A stretch of 64,000 bases of DNA from Shewanella sp. OPT22 (GCF_004168585.1 NZ_PGVH01000013.1:8761-72760); one strand, 5' to 3'. Positions 1 through 9,249 are shown, counted from the first letter of the stretch. Notes: generated by a model from the sequence alone, not told the origin. Made by a program: numbers and translations.

Positions 1-2
1 TC

Positions 3-236
3 AACATAAACACGAAACACTATGTGGTCACCTTTAATAATGAAGTTTTATATTTCCCCATCACTGATACCAAGCTTTTACCCATTCGCAATACAACCGT
101 AGAAGAGTTTTCTTATTACTTATTAGAAAAACTGATCTCAGAAATTGAACCAGAACATTTCGATATTACGTATATTGAGGTAACAGTATCTTCCGGTGCA
201 GGCCAATCGGGCTCAACAACTTGGACAAAGGAATAG
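3..236 (+). CDS. 6-pyruvoyl-tetrahydropterin synthase-like protein, C-terminal part (cut by window edge)
   Basis: The reading frame is open from the first bases, so the start lies outside the window. The visible 77 residues contain D-T-K-L-L-P followed by N-T-T-V-E-E-F, which resembles the PTPS pattern of an Asp-x-Lys strand then N-x-T-x-E-N at the start of the last helix. The chain ends in a strand with S-S-G-A-G-Q before a tryptophan, where PTPS/QueD proteins carry their last active-site strand. PTPS-family enzymes act on dihydroneopterin triphosphate. The SDR that follows four bases later could be its partner, as sepiapterin reductase is in biopterin pathways. With the N-terminal zinc site missing from view the assignment is tentative; another tunnelling-fold pterin enzyme is possible. 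Confidence 0.5.
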   Translation, partial: NINTKHYVVTFNNEVLYFPITDTKLLPIRNTTVEEFSYYLLEKLISEIEPEHFDITYIEVTVSSGAGQSGSTTWTKE

Positions 237-240
237 CATA

Positions 241-945
241 ATGAATAAGGCACTTGTAATTACAGGAGGGAGTCGAGGAATAGGTAAAGCGACTTGCCAA
301 CTATTTCAAGATCAAGATTTTAAGGTTATTAACATATCCAGAAGCAGTATAGAGCTTCCAAATGCTATCCAGTTTTTTATTGATTTAACGAACCCGAATT
401 CTATTATGCAGCAAAAAGATCTTCTTTTATCCGAATTGGAAGGTATAGAACAAATTGTCCTTGTTCATTGCGCTGCGTCTCACACAAAAGACTCACTGGA
501 AGCGGTTGAGCATCAAAAGTTCACCGAAAGCCTAGCCATTAACATCATCTCGCCTTCTATTCTGTCGCAAGTTTTAGTTCCTATTATGCCAGCAGGCTCT
601 TCAATCATTTATTTAGGGTCTACATTGAGCGAAAAAGCAGTAAGTAATGCTTTTTCTTACACAACAGCAAAACATGGCGTCATCGGTATGATGCGGGCAA
701 CTTGCCAAGACTTAGCAGGGAAGGGCATTCACACGGTCTGTGTTTGTCCTGGGTTTACGGACACTGAAATGTTCAGGCATCATATCGAAAATAATCCGAA
801 CACATTGTTCGCAGTCACTCAGAAAGTGACTTTTAAACGTTTGATTGCACCTAAAGAAATCGCTGAAACAATCCATTTTTGTGCCACAAACCCTGTGGTT
901 AATGGCACTGTTTTCCATGCTAATTTAGGGCAAATAGAATCTTAA
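241..945 (+). CDS. Short-chain dehydrogenase/reductase (SDR)
   Basis: A 234-residue classical SDR. The N-terminus has the nucleotide-binding T-G-G-S-R-G-I-G motif at residues 8-15. The catalytic region has an L-G-S strand and the Y-x-x-x-K pair in S-Y-T-T-A-K-H-G. A P-G-F-x-x-T-x-M segment follows, typical of the loop after the active site. The start at 241 is preferred over an upstream in-frame start at 196 because AAGGA lies just before it and it begins immediately after the previous stop. SDRs are NAD(P)H-dependent oxidoreductases. Next to a PTPS-like gene the substrate may be a pterin, as in sepiapterin or dihydromonapterin reductases; this is inference. The 3' end overlaps the convergent nagZ by four bases. 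Confidence 0.85.
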   Translation: MNKALVITGGSRGIGKATCQLFQDQDFKVINISRSSIELPNAIQFFIDLTNPNSIMQQKDLLLSELEGIEQIVLVHCAASHTKDSLEAVEHQKFTESLAINIISPSILSQVLVPIMPAGSSIIYLGSTLSEKAVSNAFSYTTAKHGVIGMMRATCQDLAGKGIHTVCVCPGFTDTEMFRHHIENNPNTLFAVTQKVTFKRLIAPKEIAETIHFCATNPVVNGTVFHANLGQIES

Positions 946-1949
946 TTTAGCTTGTTGGCAATTTGGTTTGCGTTAAGCCAACGCTGTTCATTTTGCAAAG
1001 CTGACTGAGCAACTTTAAAGTCAGCTTTTAATTCAGCTGCAGAATATTTAGGTTTATTAATTGGCCATTGATACTCTTTTAATAAGGTTTCAACAGCCTC
1101 TGGGTTATTACACACCAGAATCATGTCGCAACCCGCTTTTAATGCGGCATCGGCACGTTGAATAAAATCACCTGCAAAGCTGGCGCCTTCCATTCCAAGA
1201 TCATCAGAAAAGGTTACCCCGTCAAAACCTAATTCATTCCTCAATATTTGCTGCTGCCAATATTCAGAAAAACCTGCAGGTTTTGAATCTACTTGGGTAT
1301 AAATAACATGAGCTGGCATAATTCCTTGAAGCTTTGAAGAAGAAATCAACGACTTAAATGGTAAAATATCCTTATTAAAAATATCTTCTTTAGAACGTTC
1401 ATCTTTAGGGATTGCAAGATGGGAATCAGCTTGAACACTGCCATGCCCTGGAAAGTGTTTTCCAACCGCCGACATGCCTGCATCTTTCATTCCATCAATG
1501 AACTCACTCGCTAATTCGATTATTTCACTCGGTTCAGAGCTAAACCCACGTTTACCTATTACTTCACTGATATCGTCAACATCAAGTACAGGGGCGAAGC
1601 TTAAATCTATATCACAAGCCAGCAGCTCAATCGCCATTAAAAAACCAAGTTCTTTAGCTCGCTCCTTTGCTAACTCAATGTCCCCGTTTGAAACAGGAAG
1701 AATATCGCCCATAGCTGGAATATGTGTAAAACCTTCACGGAAACGTTGAACACGCCCTCCTTCATGATCTACAGCAATCAAAATGTCTGCCTTAACCTCA
1801 CGAATTGACTTTACAAGGTCAATCAATTGAGCTTTAGACTCAAAATTTCGGGTAAAAAGAATCAGTCCACCTACCATCGGATGCTGAATTTGCTCTCTCT
1901 CTTTCTGAGACAAAGTAACGCCTTCAAGATCCATCATCAATAAGCTCAA
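942..1949 (-). CDS. nagZ: Beta-N-acetylglucosaminidase NagZ (GH3)
   Basis: 335 residues, the usual length for single-domain bacterial NagZ. This cytosolic enzyme removes N-acetylglucosamine from GlcNAc-anhydroMurNAc peptides during peptidoglycan recycling. The N-terminus matches the family (M-D-L-E-G near residue 6, then P-M-V-G-G-L-I-L-F-T-R-N). D61-H62-E-G-G-R is the first substrate-binding loop, K164-H-F-P-G-H-G170 with D175-S-H177 is the hallmark catalytic loop, and S248-D-D-L-G-M supplies the catalytic aspartate. The gene faces the SDR gene and shares its last four bases, so the two transcription units converge. In many bacteria NagZ products also feed AmpC beta-lactamase induction; nothing here shows that link. 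Confidence 0.97.
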   Translation of the reverse strand: MSLLMMDLEGVTLSQKEREQIQHPMVGGLILFTRNFESKAQLIDLVKSIREVKADILIAVDHEGGRVQRFREGFTHIPAMGDILPVSNGDIELAKERAKELGFLMAIELLACDIDLSFAPVLDVDDISEVIGKRGFSSEPSEIIELASEFIDGMKDAGMSAVGKHFPGHGSVQADSHLAIPKDERSKEDIFNKDILPFKSLISSSKLQGIMPAHVIYTQVDSKPAGFSEYWQQQILRNELGFDGVTFSDDLGMEGASFAGDFIQRADAALKAGCDMILVCNNPEAVETLLKEYQWPINKPKYSAAELKADFKVAQSALQNEQRWLNANQIANKLN

Positions 1950-2205
1950 GGTTGGCTCCAGTCGATAAAAATTTCAGTAATTAAGGCATATCAAACAATC
2001 GAATGCAACGATCCTAAAAAGCTATTGAAGAAAAAACTGATACTGAAATACGTGGTTAATAAATGAAAACGTATTGAGCGCTCGCACATCGTTAATATTG
2101 GCTACTTAATACTTATAGTTGTTACTTAAGTAGAGCGTAACCTAGACGTTACTAAATTTTTGCTGTCGATCTATTTACTTAAATTCAATGAGGCCATCAT
2201 TTACT
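1950..2205. other. Intergenic stretch before nagZ with no gene seen
   Basis: AT-rich DNA upstream of nagZ. I see no ORF with a ribosome binding site. A weak inverted pair (AATACGT ... ACGTATT near 2046-2072) is present. The nagZ promoter must lie in its left part. Confidence 0.5.
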
Positions 2206-2207
2206 TA

Positions 2208-2500
2208 GGGCGTGTTGATCTTTCATGCTTATTTTTGCAGCGATAAATTGGTTATTTTATGCAAGTTAGAGCTTGCGCGGTTTGGTTATTACCGACATAC
2301 AAAACTGTCGGTACTTCGTTTCCAAATAATCAAGTGATAACGCAGCATAAATGACCAATTTACGCTGTCTTCGATGCTTTGAACGTTCCCAGTTCTGTGT
2401 TGTGAGCAACTTATTTAGATGGCTAAACTTCATTGCTCACGCCTTGAACAGACAAACGCTCAAATTGCACAAAATTTAATCCTAAAAGATCAACACACCC
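2208..2500. mobile_element. MITE-like element with terminal inverted repeats, copy 1 (complete)
   Basis: A 293-bp non-coding element. Its ends form an inverted repeat of about 17 bp (left GGGCGTGTTGATCTTT, right the complement GGGTGTGTTGATCTTTT, one internal mismatch). A TA dinucleotide flanks both sides (2206-2207 and 2501-2502), the target duplication expected of IS630/Tc1-mariner transposases. The interior has no coding potential. A second diverged copy starts at 63749 with the same internal landmarks (AGCGATAAATTG, GGTTATTACCGACATACAAA, ACTTCGTTTCCAAATAA). Small size, inverted ends and lack of a transposase fit a MITE mobilised in trans; the parent insertion sequence is not in this window. 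Confidence 0.75.
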
Positions 2501-2502
2501 TA

Positions 2503-2817
2503 CATAGAATTAAAATAATTCCTCCATTTAATTGAAAACAAGCAAAATAGACTCTTCAAAAACAACATCATTAGAAATTCTAATGTTAAAAATTGTGATC
2601 TTTGTGTGATACTAGCACTCATAAATATGATAAATGACATAAAGCGAATGCTTAGAGTTCGTTTCAGGTTGCACTTTTAGTCACTTTTATTCGTACCTCA
2701 TCCAATAAAGTGAATAAACCAGTAACTAAACCCGAAGCCACTTTAGAGCTTTGACTCTAAGCAAAATTAATAGCTTTGTATAAACTAAAATAATAAGGTC
2801 ACTTAAGGCTTGCAGAT
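2503..2817. other. Leader region of sdaA, no gene
   Basis: 315 bases of AT-rich sequence between the mobile element and the sdaA start. It holds TGTGATCTTTGTGTGA near 2596, which looks like half of a CRP site but is a direct rather than an inverted repeat. I claim no operator. The sdaA promoter should be here. Confidence 0.4.
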
Positions 2818-4194
2818 ATGATTAGTGTTTTCGACATGTTTAAGATTGGCATTGGACCATCGAGCTCCCACACCGTTGGCCCAATGAAAGCAGGTAAACT
2901 GTTTATGCAGCATGTAGCTGATAAAGGTTTACTGAATGATATTGACGAACTTCGTTCAGATCTTTTTGGTTCTTTAGGCCAAACAGGTAAAGGCCACGGT
3001 ACAGGTAAAGCTGTCATTCTTGGTTTAATGGGCGAAGATCCTGAAACCGTTAATACAGATCAGATTGATGACATACTCAAAAAAGTTGCTGATGATGAGA
3101 AACTGATCCTTGAAGATGGCAGAGCAGTTAACTTCACACGTGAGCATGGTATCACTTATCATCGCACTAAGAGCTTGCCTGCACACGCAAATGCAATGAC
3201 CCTCTACGCATTCATTAATGGCGAGTGCGTTTACGAGCGTACCTATTACTCTGTAGGTGGTGGTTTCATTCTTGATGAAGACGAAATTGATCAACAAGAT
3301 GCTTCTCCTGCTGCACAAATTCACTCAGCTCCATACGATTTCCACACAGGTCAAGAGTTGCTTGAAATGTGTAAAGAGAACGGTTTGTCGATTTCATCTT
3401 TAATGATGGCAAATGAATTAAGCTTAGCGTCAGAGAAAGAAGTTAAAGAACAGCTTTGGCATATTTGGGATACCATGAAAGTCTGTATTGAGCGTGGTTA
3501 TAACAAAGAGGGGCTTCTTCCTGGTGGTCTTAAACTGCGTCGCCGTGCACCAGCTCTATACCGCCGTTTGAAAGCTGAGGGTAAAACTTGTAACGATCCA
3601 CTTAGCGCTATTGACTGGGTTGATTTATTCGCTCTTTCAGTAAATGAGCAAAACGCAGCAGGCGATCGTGTTGTAACCGCTCCAACAAATGGCGCAGCAG
3701 GGATTATTCCAGCTGTTTTATGTTACTACGATACTTTTGTTGAAAAAGTGGATGTTGAAGTTGCCTCACGCTTCTTACTGACAGCTGCTGCCATTGGTAT
3801 TCTGTACAAGAAAAACGCTTCTATTTCAGGCGCCGAAGTGGGTTGTCAAGGTGAAGTGGGTGTTGCATGTTCGATGGCAGCAGGTGCATTAACTGAAATT
3901 GTGGGCGGAACGATTGAGCAAGTTGAGAATGCGGCTGAAATCGGAATGGAACACAACTTAGGTTTAACTTGTGACCCTGTAGGTGGCTTAGTTCAAGTGC
4001 CGTGCATTGAACGAAATGCAATGGGCGCTATGAAAGCGATTAATGCCTCTCGTATGGCTATGAAGGGTGACAGCAATGGTAAAGTTACTTTAGATAAAGT
4101 AATTAAAACCATGATGGATACAGGTATGGATATGCGCAGTAAATATAAAGAAACGGCTCAAGGTGGTTTAGCCGTTAATATTGTTGAGTGTTAA
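2818..4194 (+). CDS. sdaA: L-serine ammonia-lyase (iron-sulfur dependent, single chain)
   Basis: 458 residues, matching the SdaA/SdaB family that converts L-serine to pyruvate and ammonia with a [4Fe-4S] cluster. The N-terminal beta domain starts with S-V-F-D-M-F-K-I-G-I-G-P-S-S-S-H-T, whose S-S-S-H-T loop is typical of the family. The C-terminal alpha domain carries the cysteines expected to bind the cluster, in G-C-Q-G-E-V-G-V-A-C-S-M and in L-T-C-D-P-V-G-G-L-V-Q-V-P-C. The enzyme is cytosolic and feeds serine into central metabolism. The gene stands alone and ends in a strong hairpin. The paralogue number (sdaA versus sdaB) cannot be decided here. Confidence 0.96.
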   Translation: MISVFDMFKIGIGPSSSHTVGPMKAGKLFMQHVADKGLLNDIDELRSDLFGSLGQTGKGHGTGKAVILGLMGEDPETVNTDQIDDILKKVADDEKLILEDGRAVNFTREHGITYHRTKSLPAHANAMTLYAFINGECVYERTYYSVGGGFILDEDEIDQQDASPAAQIHSAPYDFHTGQELLEMCKENGLSISSLMMANELSLASEKEVKEQLWHIWDTMKVCIERGYNKEGLLPGGLKLRRRAPALYRRLKAEGKTCNDPLSAIDWVDLFALSVNEQNAAGDRVVTAPTNGAAGIIPAVLCYYDTFVEKVDVEVASRFLLTAAAIGILYKKNASISGAEVGCQGEVGVACSMAAGALTEIVGGTIEQVENAAEIGMEHNLGLTCDPVGGLVQVPCIERNAMGAMKAINASRMAMKGDSNGKVTLDKVIKTMMDTGMDMRSKYKETAQGGLAVNIVEC

Positions 4195-4205
4195 AATCAT
4201 ACTAA

Positions 4206-4229
4206 TAGCACCTGCAAATGCAGGTGCTA
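4206..4229. terminator. Bidirectional hairpin between sdaA and the DUF445 gene
   Basis: A perfect 10-bp stem (TAGCACCTGC / GCAGGTGCTA) with an AAAT loop, between two convergent genes. The flanks are only moderately T-rich, so it probably serves both directions. Confidence 0.75.
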
Positions 4230-4241
4230 AATCTTATGCTG

Positions 4242-4943
4242 TTATTTTATTAAAGCTGCTACTAGACCAATCAAACCACCAAACACGCCACCCCAAACAA
4301 CAAGCCAGCCCAAATGCTTTTGAATCATCGTTTGCACGATTTCTTTAACTAATTTAGGTGTGAGTTCATTTAACCGCTGCTCAACGATCGTCTCGACTTG
4401 CTCTCGAATAGTAGAGAAATTATCCGGTTGCTCAATTTCTTCTAGTACTAATTGTTTGAATTGCTCACTCTCGGACACTTCCACTAATGAACCTTGCAGT
4501 TTCTCGATAAAAGGTTCTTTCAATGGTATCAAAGCTTCTGTACCACCAAACATTGCCAGCATACCTCCAAACGAAGAGCTCTCAATCGTTTTAAGTAATG
4601 CATCAAAAGATGGCGACAAGTCAATTTTCTTCACAATTGGAGCGAAGTCTAATGTTGAACTCGAAGCATTATTACCAACAAAACGCTCTATGTTCTCTTG
4701 AGTGAAAAACTGCTCCATTACTAGGCTTTTTATACCAACCTTAAATTCTTCAAAGCGAGCTGGAACAACACCAGAACCATATAGACCAGGCACTTTTTCA
4801 AACAACATGTAAATCGCTAGCCAGTTAGTGATCGCACCTGAAAGTGCAAATATTCCCACAGACCAAATTAATGGCTGATGTGTTACGTAACCTACAATTA
4901 CTGCAATGACAGCAATTAAGTTGGTTAAAAAGCTTTTATTCAA
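4242..4943 (-). CDS. DUF445 family membrane protein
   Basis: 233 residues. Two hydrophobic segments near the N-terminus (about 6-22 and 27-47) and one at the extreme C-terminus (about 212-232) flank a soluble, charged middle part. The segment G-A-I-T-N-W-L-A-I-Y-M-L-F-E after the second helix is the DUF445 signature. Members are inner-membrane proteins of unknown function. Convergent with sdaA and monocistronic as far as can be seen. Family membership is fairly secure; no function is offered. Confidence 0.85.
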   Translation of the reverse strand: MNKSFLTNLIAVIAVIVGYVTHQPLIWSVGIFALSGAITNWLAIYMLFEKVPGLYGSGVVPARFEEFKVGIKSLVMEQFFTQENIERFVGNNASSSTLDFAPIVKKIDLSPSFDALLKTIESSSFGGMLAMFGGTEALIPLKEPFIEKLQGSLVEVSESEQFKQLVLEEIEQPDNFSTIREQVETIVEQRLNELTPKLVKEIVQTMIQKHLGWLVVWGGVFGGLIGLVAALIK

Positions 4944-5112
4944 AATTTAATCTCCAAAAACCAATATTGGCGGCATTTTTACAAATTCAGAATAGTAAAT
5001 CAAAGCACTATTGAATGAAGTTTAGTATTACAGTAAAGTGTCGTCCTTTTGATTTTGCCAGAACTTAACTAAACTGAGTTTTAAGCGGCTATTTATTGGA
5101 ACCACTTCATCA

Positions 5113-6753
5113 ATGAATTCAGCGAATAAAAGAAAAGCTACAGCGTCTGAAGAAAGCCTAAAGCGAATTTTTACATTTCCCGAAGATGAGCATTCAACAC
5201 TCAGTATCATTGAGCAAAAACTCTCAGAAGATCTTGCCGGTTTTCTAGGCGATAATATCGTTGCTAAAGAAGTGCCATTAAATGAGATTGAACAACAATT
5301 TCAAAATTATCAAATTCCTCACTCACCGACTTTTGTATCTGATTATACCGATGAAATAATGCAGAATTTAGTGGCCCACTCTGTTCATACTGCAGCCCCC
5401 ACTTTTATTGGGCATATGACTTCAGCGCTTCCCTACTTTGTTTTACCGCTCACCAAGTTGATGGCGGGCTTAAATCAAAACCTCGTGAAGATCGAAACCT
5501 CTAAGGCATTCACACCTCTAGAGCGTCAGGTGCTCGGCATGATGCATCATCTGGTCTATCAAAAAGATGAAAACTTTTATGATTGCTGGATGCATGATGA
5601 TCAACATTCCCTTGGTGCATTTTGCTCAGGGGGAACCATAGCCAATATTACGGCCTTATGGACAGCCAGAAACCAGCTATTGAAAGCGAGTGGTAGTTTT
5701 AAAGGTGTTAATTATGAAGGTTTACCGGCAGCACTTAAATTTTATGGATACTGTGACCTTGCCATTTTAACCTCTGAACGAGGTCATTACTCATTAGCTA
5801 AAGCTGCTGACTTATTGGGCATCGGTCGTAACAACATCATTGCGATTCCAACAGACGAGAACAATAAAGTCGATGTTGAGTTGATGAGGAAAAAAGCAGC
5901 CGAACTTAACAGTGATAACATTAAAGTTTTAGCCATTGTTGGCGTGGCTGGTACAACAGAAACAGGTAACATTGACCCACTCAAAGCGCTCTCACAATTG
6001 GCAAATGAAATAGATTGTCATTTTCATATTGATGCAGCTTGGGGAGGCGCCAGCTTATTATCCCATAAGTATCGCTATTTGCTTGCTGGCATTGAATTAG
6101 CCGACTCAGTCACTATTGACGCTCACAAGCAGATGTACGTACCAATGGGGGCAGGTATGGTGTTGTTTAAAAACCCTGAATTGTCTCAATCTATCATGCA
6201 TCATGCTGAATACATTCTGCGTAAAGGGTCAAAAGATTTAGGTCGGCAAACACTTGAAGGCTCAAGACCTGGAATGGCTTTATTAGTCCACGCTTGCATG
6301 AAAATAATTGGTCGCCAAGGTTATGAAATTCTAATTAATAATAGCCTTGAAAAAGCACGTTTTTTTGCTGGTTTAATTAATGAAACCCCACATTTTGAAT
6401 TAGTCTCTGAGCCGGAGCTTTGTCTACTGACTTATCGATATATCCCAGAGTGCGTTAAGGTCAAACTTCAGCGAGCTATCGAAGAAAATGATTTAGAGCG
6501 TGTGAAACGAATCAACACTCTCTTAGACGGGCTAACAAAGTTTATTCAAAAGCATCAACGTGAACAGGGTAAGTCTTTTGTATCTCGAACTCGTATTTGT
6601 CCAATAAAGTATCAAAGAGAGCCTATTGTTGTCTTCAGGGTTGTGCTTGCTAATCCATTAACATCTGAAAATATCTTAACTCGAATTCTAGAAGAGCAAA
6701 CGCAAATAGCTAAAGTTGATACGCAGCACTACCCTCAACTAATGTCGCTTTAA
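5113..6753 (+). CDS. panP: PLP-dependent aspartate 1-decarboxylase PanP (putative)
   Basis: 546 residues, a group II PLP-dependent decarboxylase. The PLP lysine is K339 in I-D-A-H-K-Q-M-Y, preceded by H-I-D-A-A-W-G-G, whose aspartate contacts the PLP nitrogen. The N-terminal region matches the Vibrio/Shewanella PanP type, proposed to replace pyruvoyl PanD by making beta-alanine from aspartate for pantothenate and CoA. Related glutamate decarboxylases have similar motifs, so the substrate is inferred from family resemblance. The start at 5113 has only a weak GGAA upstream. The gene stands alone and is followed by an 11-bp stem hairpin. Confidence 0.85.
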   Translation: MNSANKRKATASEESLKRIFTFPEDEHSTLSIIEQKLSEDLAGFLGDNIVAKEVPLNEIEQQFQNYQIPHSPTFVSDYTDEIMQNLVAHSVHTAAPTFIGHMTSALPYFVLPLTKLMAGLNQNLVKIETSKAFTPLERQVLGMMHHLVYQKDENFYDCWMHDDQHSLGAFCSGGTIANITALWTARNQLLKASGSFKGVNYEGLPAALKFYGYCDLAILTSERGHYSLAKAADLLGIGRNNIIAIPTDENNKVDVELMRKKAAELNSDNIKVLAIVGVAGTTETGNIDPLKALSQLANEIDCHFHIDAAWGGASLLSHKYRYLLAGIELADSVTIDAHKQMYVPMGAGMVLFKNPELSQSIMHHAEYILRKGSKDLGRQTLEGSRPGMALLVHACMKIIGRQGYEILINNSLEKARFFAGLINETPHFELVSEPELCLLTYRYIPECVKVKLQRAIEENDLERVKRINTLLDGLTKFIQKHQREQGKSFVSRTRICPIKYQREPIVVFRVVLANPLTSENILTRILEEQTQIAKVDTQHYPQLMSL

Positions 6754-6770
6754 CTTTCCTACATTTCAGA

Positions 6771-6802
6771 CCTTTAGTTCTAATATCAAGCAGAACTAAA
6801 GG
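6771..6802 (+). terminator. Hairpin after panP
   Basis: Perfect 11-bp stem (CCTTTAGTTCT / AGAACTAAAGG), 10-nt loop, 18 bases after the panP stop. No long T-run follows, so it may be a weak terminator or an mRNA end-protecting structure. Confidence 0.55.
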
Positions 6803-6962
6803 CATTCCACTTATTCTATTTCTCGATAAAAAACCTTTATTCTGAACTCCTACTGAAATCTCGTCTTGTTTTTCACTAAACAAATTGATTATCCGTCTCA
6901 AGCCAGATAGCATGTTATAAAAGTTATTACATATAACAAAAAGAAATAAAAAGGTTTTAGTT

Positions 6963-9230
6963 ATGACTAAGAATCAGTCGTTAAGCCAGATTTATCTTGA
7001 CTCAAATGCCACAACCCCTGTGCTACCTGCCGCCGCAAAAGCTGCATTCAATGCTATGGAAGAAACATTCGGGAACCCGAGCAGTAGCCACATTACAGGC
7101 TTGCGTGCAAAGAATCTAATGGAGCAAACTCGAAAATCAGCCATGCGCTTTCTTGGTGTTGGAAACGGAAAACTCGTCTTTACCAGTGGAGCTACAGAGG
7201 GAATCCAAACGGCAATTTTATCTTCACTAGTAGCAGCTAAAAAGAATATAAAATCCGGAGAGTCATACACGTTACTCTATGGAGCCACAGAACATAAAGC
7301 TGTACCAAACTCGCTACATCATTGGAATGAACTTCTTGAAATAAATGCAGAGATTAAAGCCATTCCTGTTAATCACAGAGGCGAACTTGATCTCGATTTT
7401 ATCGAAAAAGAAATCGATAACGCTTTGATGATTTGCACCATGGCAGTAAACAATGAAACTGGGGTATACCAAGATCTAAACAAGCTAGAACAAGCGATAC
7501 GGTCAACAGATAATGATGTCTTTTGGATGGTAGACTGCGTTCAAGCTTTAGGTAAACGTAAACTTGATTTACAAGCCACTACGATTGACTATGCGCCATT
7601 TAGTGGCCATAAACTCTATGCTCCCAAAGGCGTTGGCTTAGTTTATATTCGAGAAAATGCGCCGTTTACTCCATTTATTGCCGGTGGAGGTCAAGAGTCA
7701 GGTTTACGCTCTGGCACAGAAAACTTACCAGGTATGGCTGCTCTGAAGGTAATTTTTGATACGCTAAACGGTGATGCTGAAGACAAATTTGCCGATCATA
7801 CCCAACTCACTCTCTACAGAAATCAACTATTATCGGCACTGAAGGAAGCATTTCCAGATGTCGTGCTCAACCACCCATTAGACAATACTGTTCCTACTAC
7901 GCTGAACTTTGCTGTGCCACACTTTGCAAGTAAAGAGATTATGGACCTGTTCGACGCCGCTAACATTCGGGTGAGTTCGGGCTCAGCTTGCAGTTCAAAG
8001 GTGACAAGAAGTTTTGTTTTGGATGCTATGGGACTACCGAGTTGGCAAAGTGAATCAGCAATAAGAATGTCTTTCGGTCCATTAATGACTCAAGAAAAGT
8101 GTGATGCAGCATGTGCAAGAATAAAAATGGCTGCAAAAGCACTTGGCGAAAGCTGCCTTATGGTAAAGCCTGCTGAAAATCAGAAATTAGTTGATGGGCT
8201 TTTAGAGCTTAAGTCAGGTAATAGTTGTTGCTGGCTCTATACAGACGCAGACTCCAAAACAGCTGTAATTATTGACCCACTTCCTGAGTTGATTTCCAGA
8301 ATCGTCAACATTGTAAATTGCCAAAAGTTAAAAGTTGCAGCAGTTTTAGACACGCATGGCCATGCCGACCACCAATCATCACGTCCTGAGTTAGAAGCTC
8401 AACTGAAAATGGTAACTAAGACTGATCAGCTAGGCTGGCCCAAGCACTTTGATACCGCTTATGTTGGTGAGAACGCTTATCCTACGATAAGAATCGGGGA
8501 TAAAGCACTGTTACGGGTTAAAACCCCAGGACATACCGATGACAGTGTGAGCTATTTATTAACTGAAAACATTGATGCCGTTAAACCGCACTTCAAATAT
8601 GCATTTTGTGGCGACACCATTCTTATGGGTAGCTTAGGTCGAACTAACTTTTGTACAAGCAGCTCAGAACAGATGTATCACAGCTTACACAAGCTCAATG
8701 AACTATTAGCCTCCACAACACTGATTTGTGCAAGCCACGATTATCACAATGAATTTACCACAACACTAATTACTGAGTGCGACCGAAACACCCTACTCTC
8801 GAACGTGTTAAGTACGCAATCATCAATTAACGAGTTCTGTGAGCAAAAATCGGTGCTGGACAGCAATTTAAATGATCAAACTGGGTGTGAAATTCAATGT
8901 GGCGCATATGTTGAAATTGATGAATCATTACCCATTGTTGAATATGACAAGAATGAACTTTCAATATTATTAGAGAAAGATCATGACGCTAAGCTGGTTG
9001 ATATCAGAGAACCTCATGAGTATATGCTCCAACATGGTATTAAAGCTGAGGAAAATGTACCGATGACTCGCTTGGTTGAATTCATAGCACAGCACCTCTC
9101 TGATAAAGATAAGCGCTATATTCTGGTTTGCCGTAGTGGAACGCGTTCTTTAGTCGTTGCGCAGGCATTAGCCCGACTTGGGTTTACTAATATTGGCCAT
9201 GTTCAAGGCGGGTATGCTTTAAATTCATAA
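6963..9230 (+). CDS. Cysteine desulfurase - MBL-fold persulfide dioxygenase-like - rhodanese fusion
   Basis: 755 residues in three joined domains. Residues 1 to about 395 are a NifS/IscS-type class V aminotransferase: Y-L-D-S-N-A-T-T-P near the start, PLP lysine K217 in S-G-H-K, and persulfide cysteine C343 in S-G-S-A-C-S-S. Residues about 400-630 are a metallo-beta-lactamase fold of the ETHE1/blh type, with H465-G-H-A-D-H470, a T-P-G-H-T loop and C-G-D-T followed by G-R-T-N-F. Residues about 655-755 are a rhodanese domain with active loop C723-R-S-G-T-R-S. The order suggests sulfane sulfur taken from cysteine being passed to, or cleared by, the dioxygenase and rhodanese parts. Each domain is well supported; the joint function is inference. 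Confidence 0.9.
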   Translation: MTKNQSLSQIYLDSNATTPVLPAAAKAAFNAMEETFGNPSSSHITGLRAKNLMEQTRKSAMRFLGVGNGKLVFTSGATEGIQTAILSSLVAAKKNIKSGESYTLLYGATEHKAVPNSLHHWNELLEINAEIKAIPVNHRGELDLDFIEKEIDNALMICTMAVNNETGVYQDLNKLEQAIRSTDNDVFWMVDCVQALGKRKLDLQATTIDYAPFSGHKLYAPKGVGLVYIRENAPFTPFIAGGGQESGLRSGTENLPGMAALKVIFDTLNGDAEDKFADHTQLTLYRNQLLSALKEAFPDVVLNHPLDNTVPTTLNFAVPHFASKEIMDLFDAANIRVSSGSACSSKVTRSFVLDAMGLPSWQSESAIRMSFGPLMTQEKCDAACARIKMAAKALGESCLMVKPAENQKLVDGLLELKSGNSCCWLYTDADSKTAVIIDPLPELISRIVNIVNCQKLKVAAVLDTHGHADHQSSRPELEAQLKMVTKTDQLGWPKHFDTAYVGENAYPTIRIGDKALLRVKTPGHTDDSVSYLLTENIDAVKPHFKYAFCGDTILMGSLGRTNFCTSSSEQMYHSLHKLNELLASTTLICASHDYHNEFTTTLITECDRNTLLSNVLSTQSSINEFCEQKSVLDSNLNDQTGCEIQCGAYVEIDESLPIVEYDKNELSILLEKDHDAKLVDIREPHEYMLQHGIKAEENVPMTRLVEFIAQHLSDKDKRYILVCRSGTRSLVVAQALARLGFTNIGHVQGGYALNS

Positions 9231-9249
9231 ACGCATTTTATACAAGAAA

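Noticed and set aside
2590-2620. CRP-like site upstream of sdaA
   Set aside because: TGTGA occurs twice as a direct repeat, not as the inverted TGTGA-N6-TCACA.
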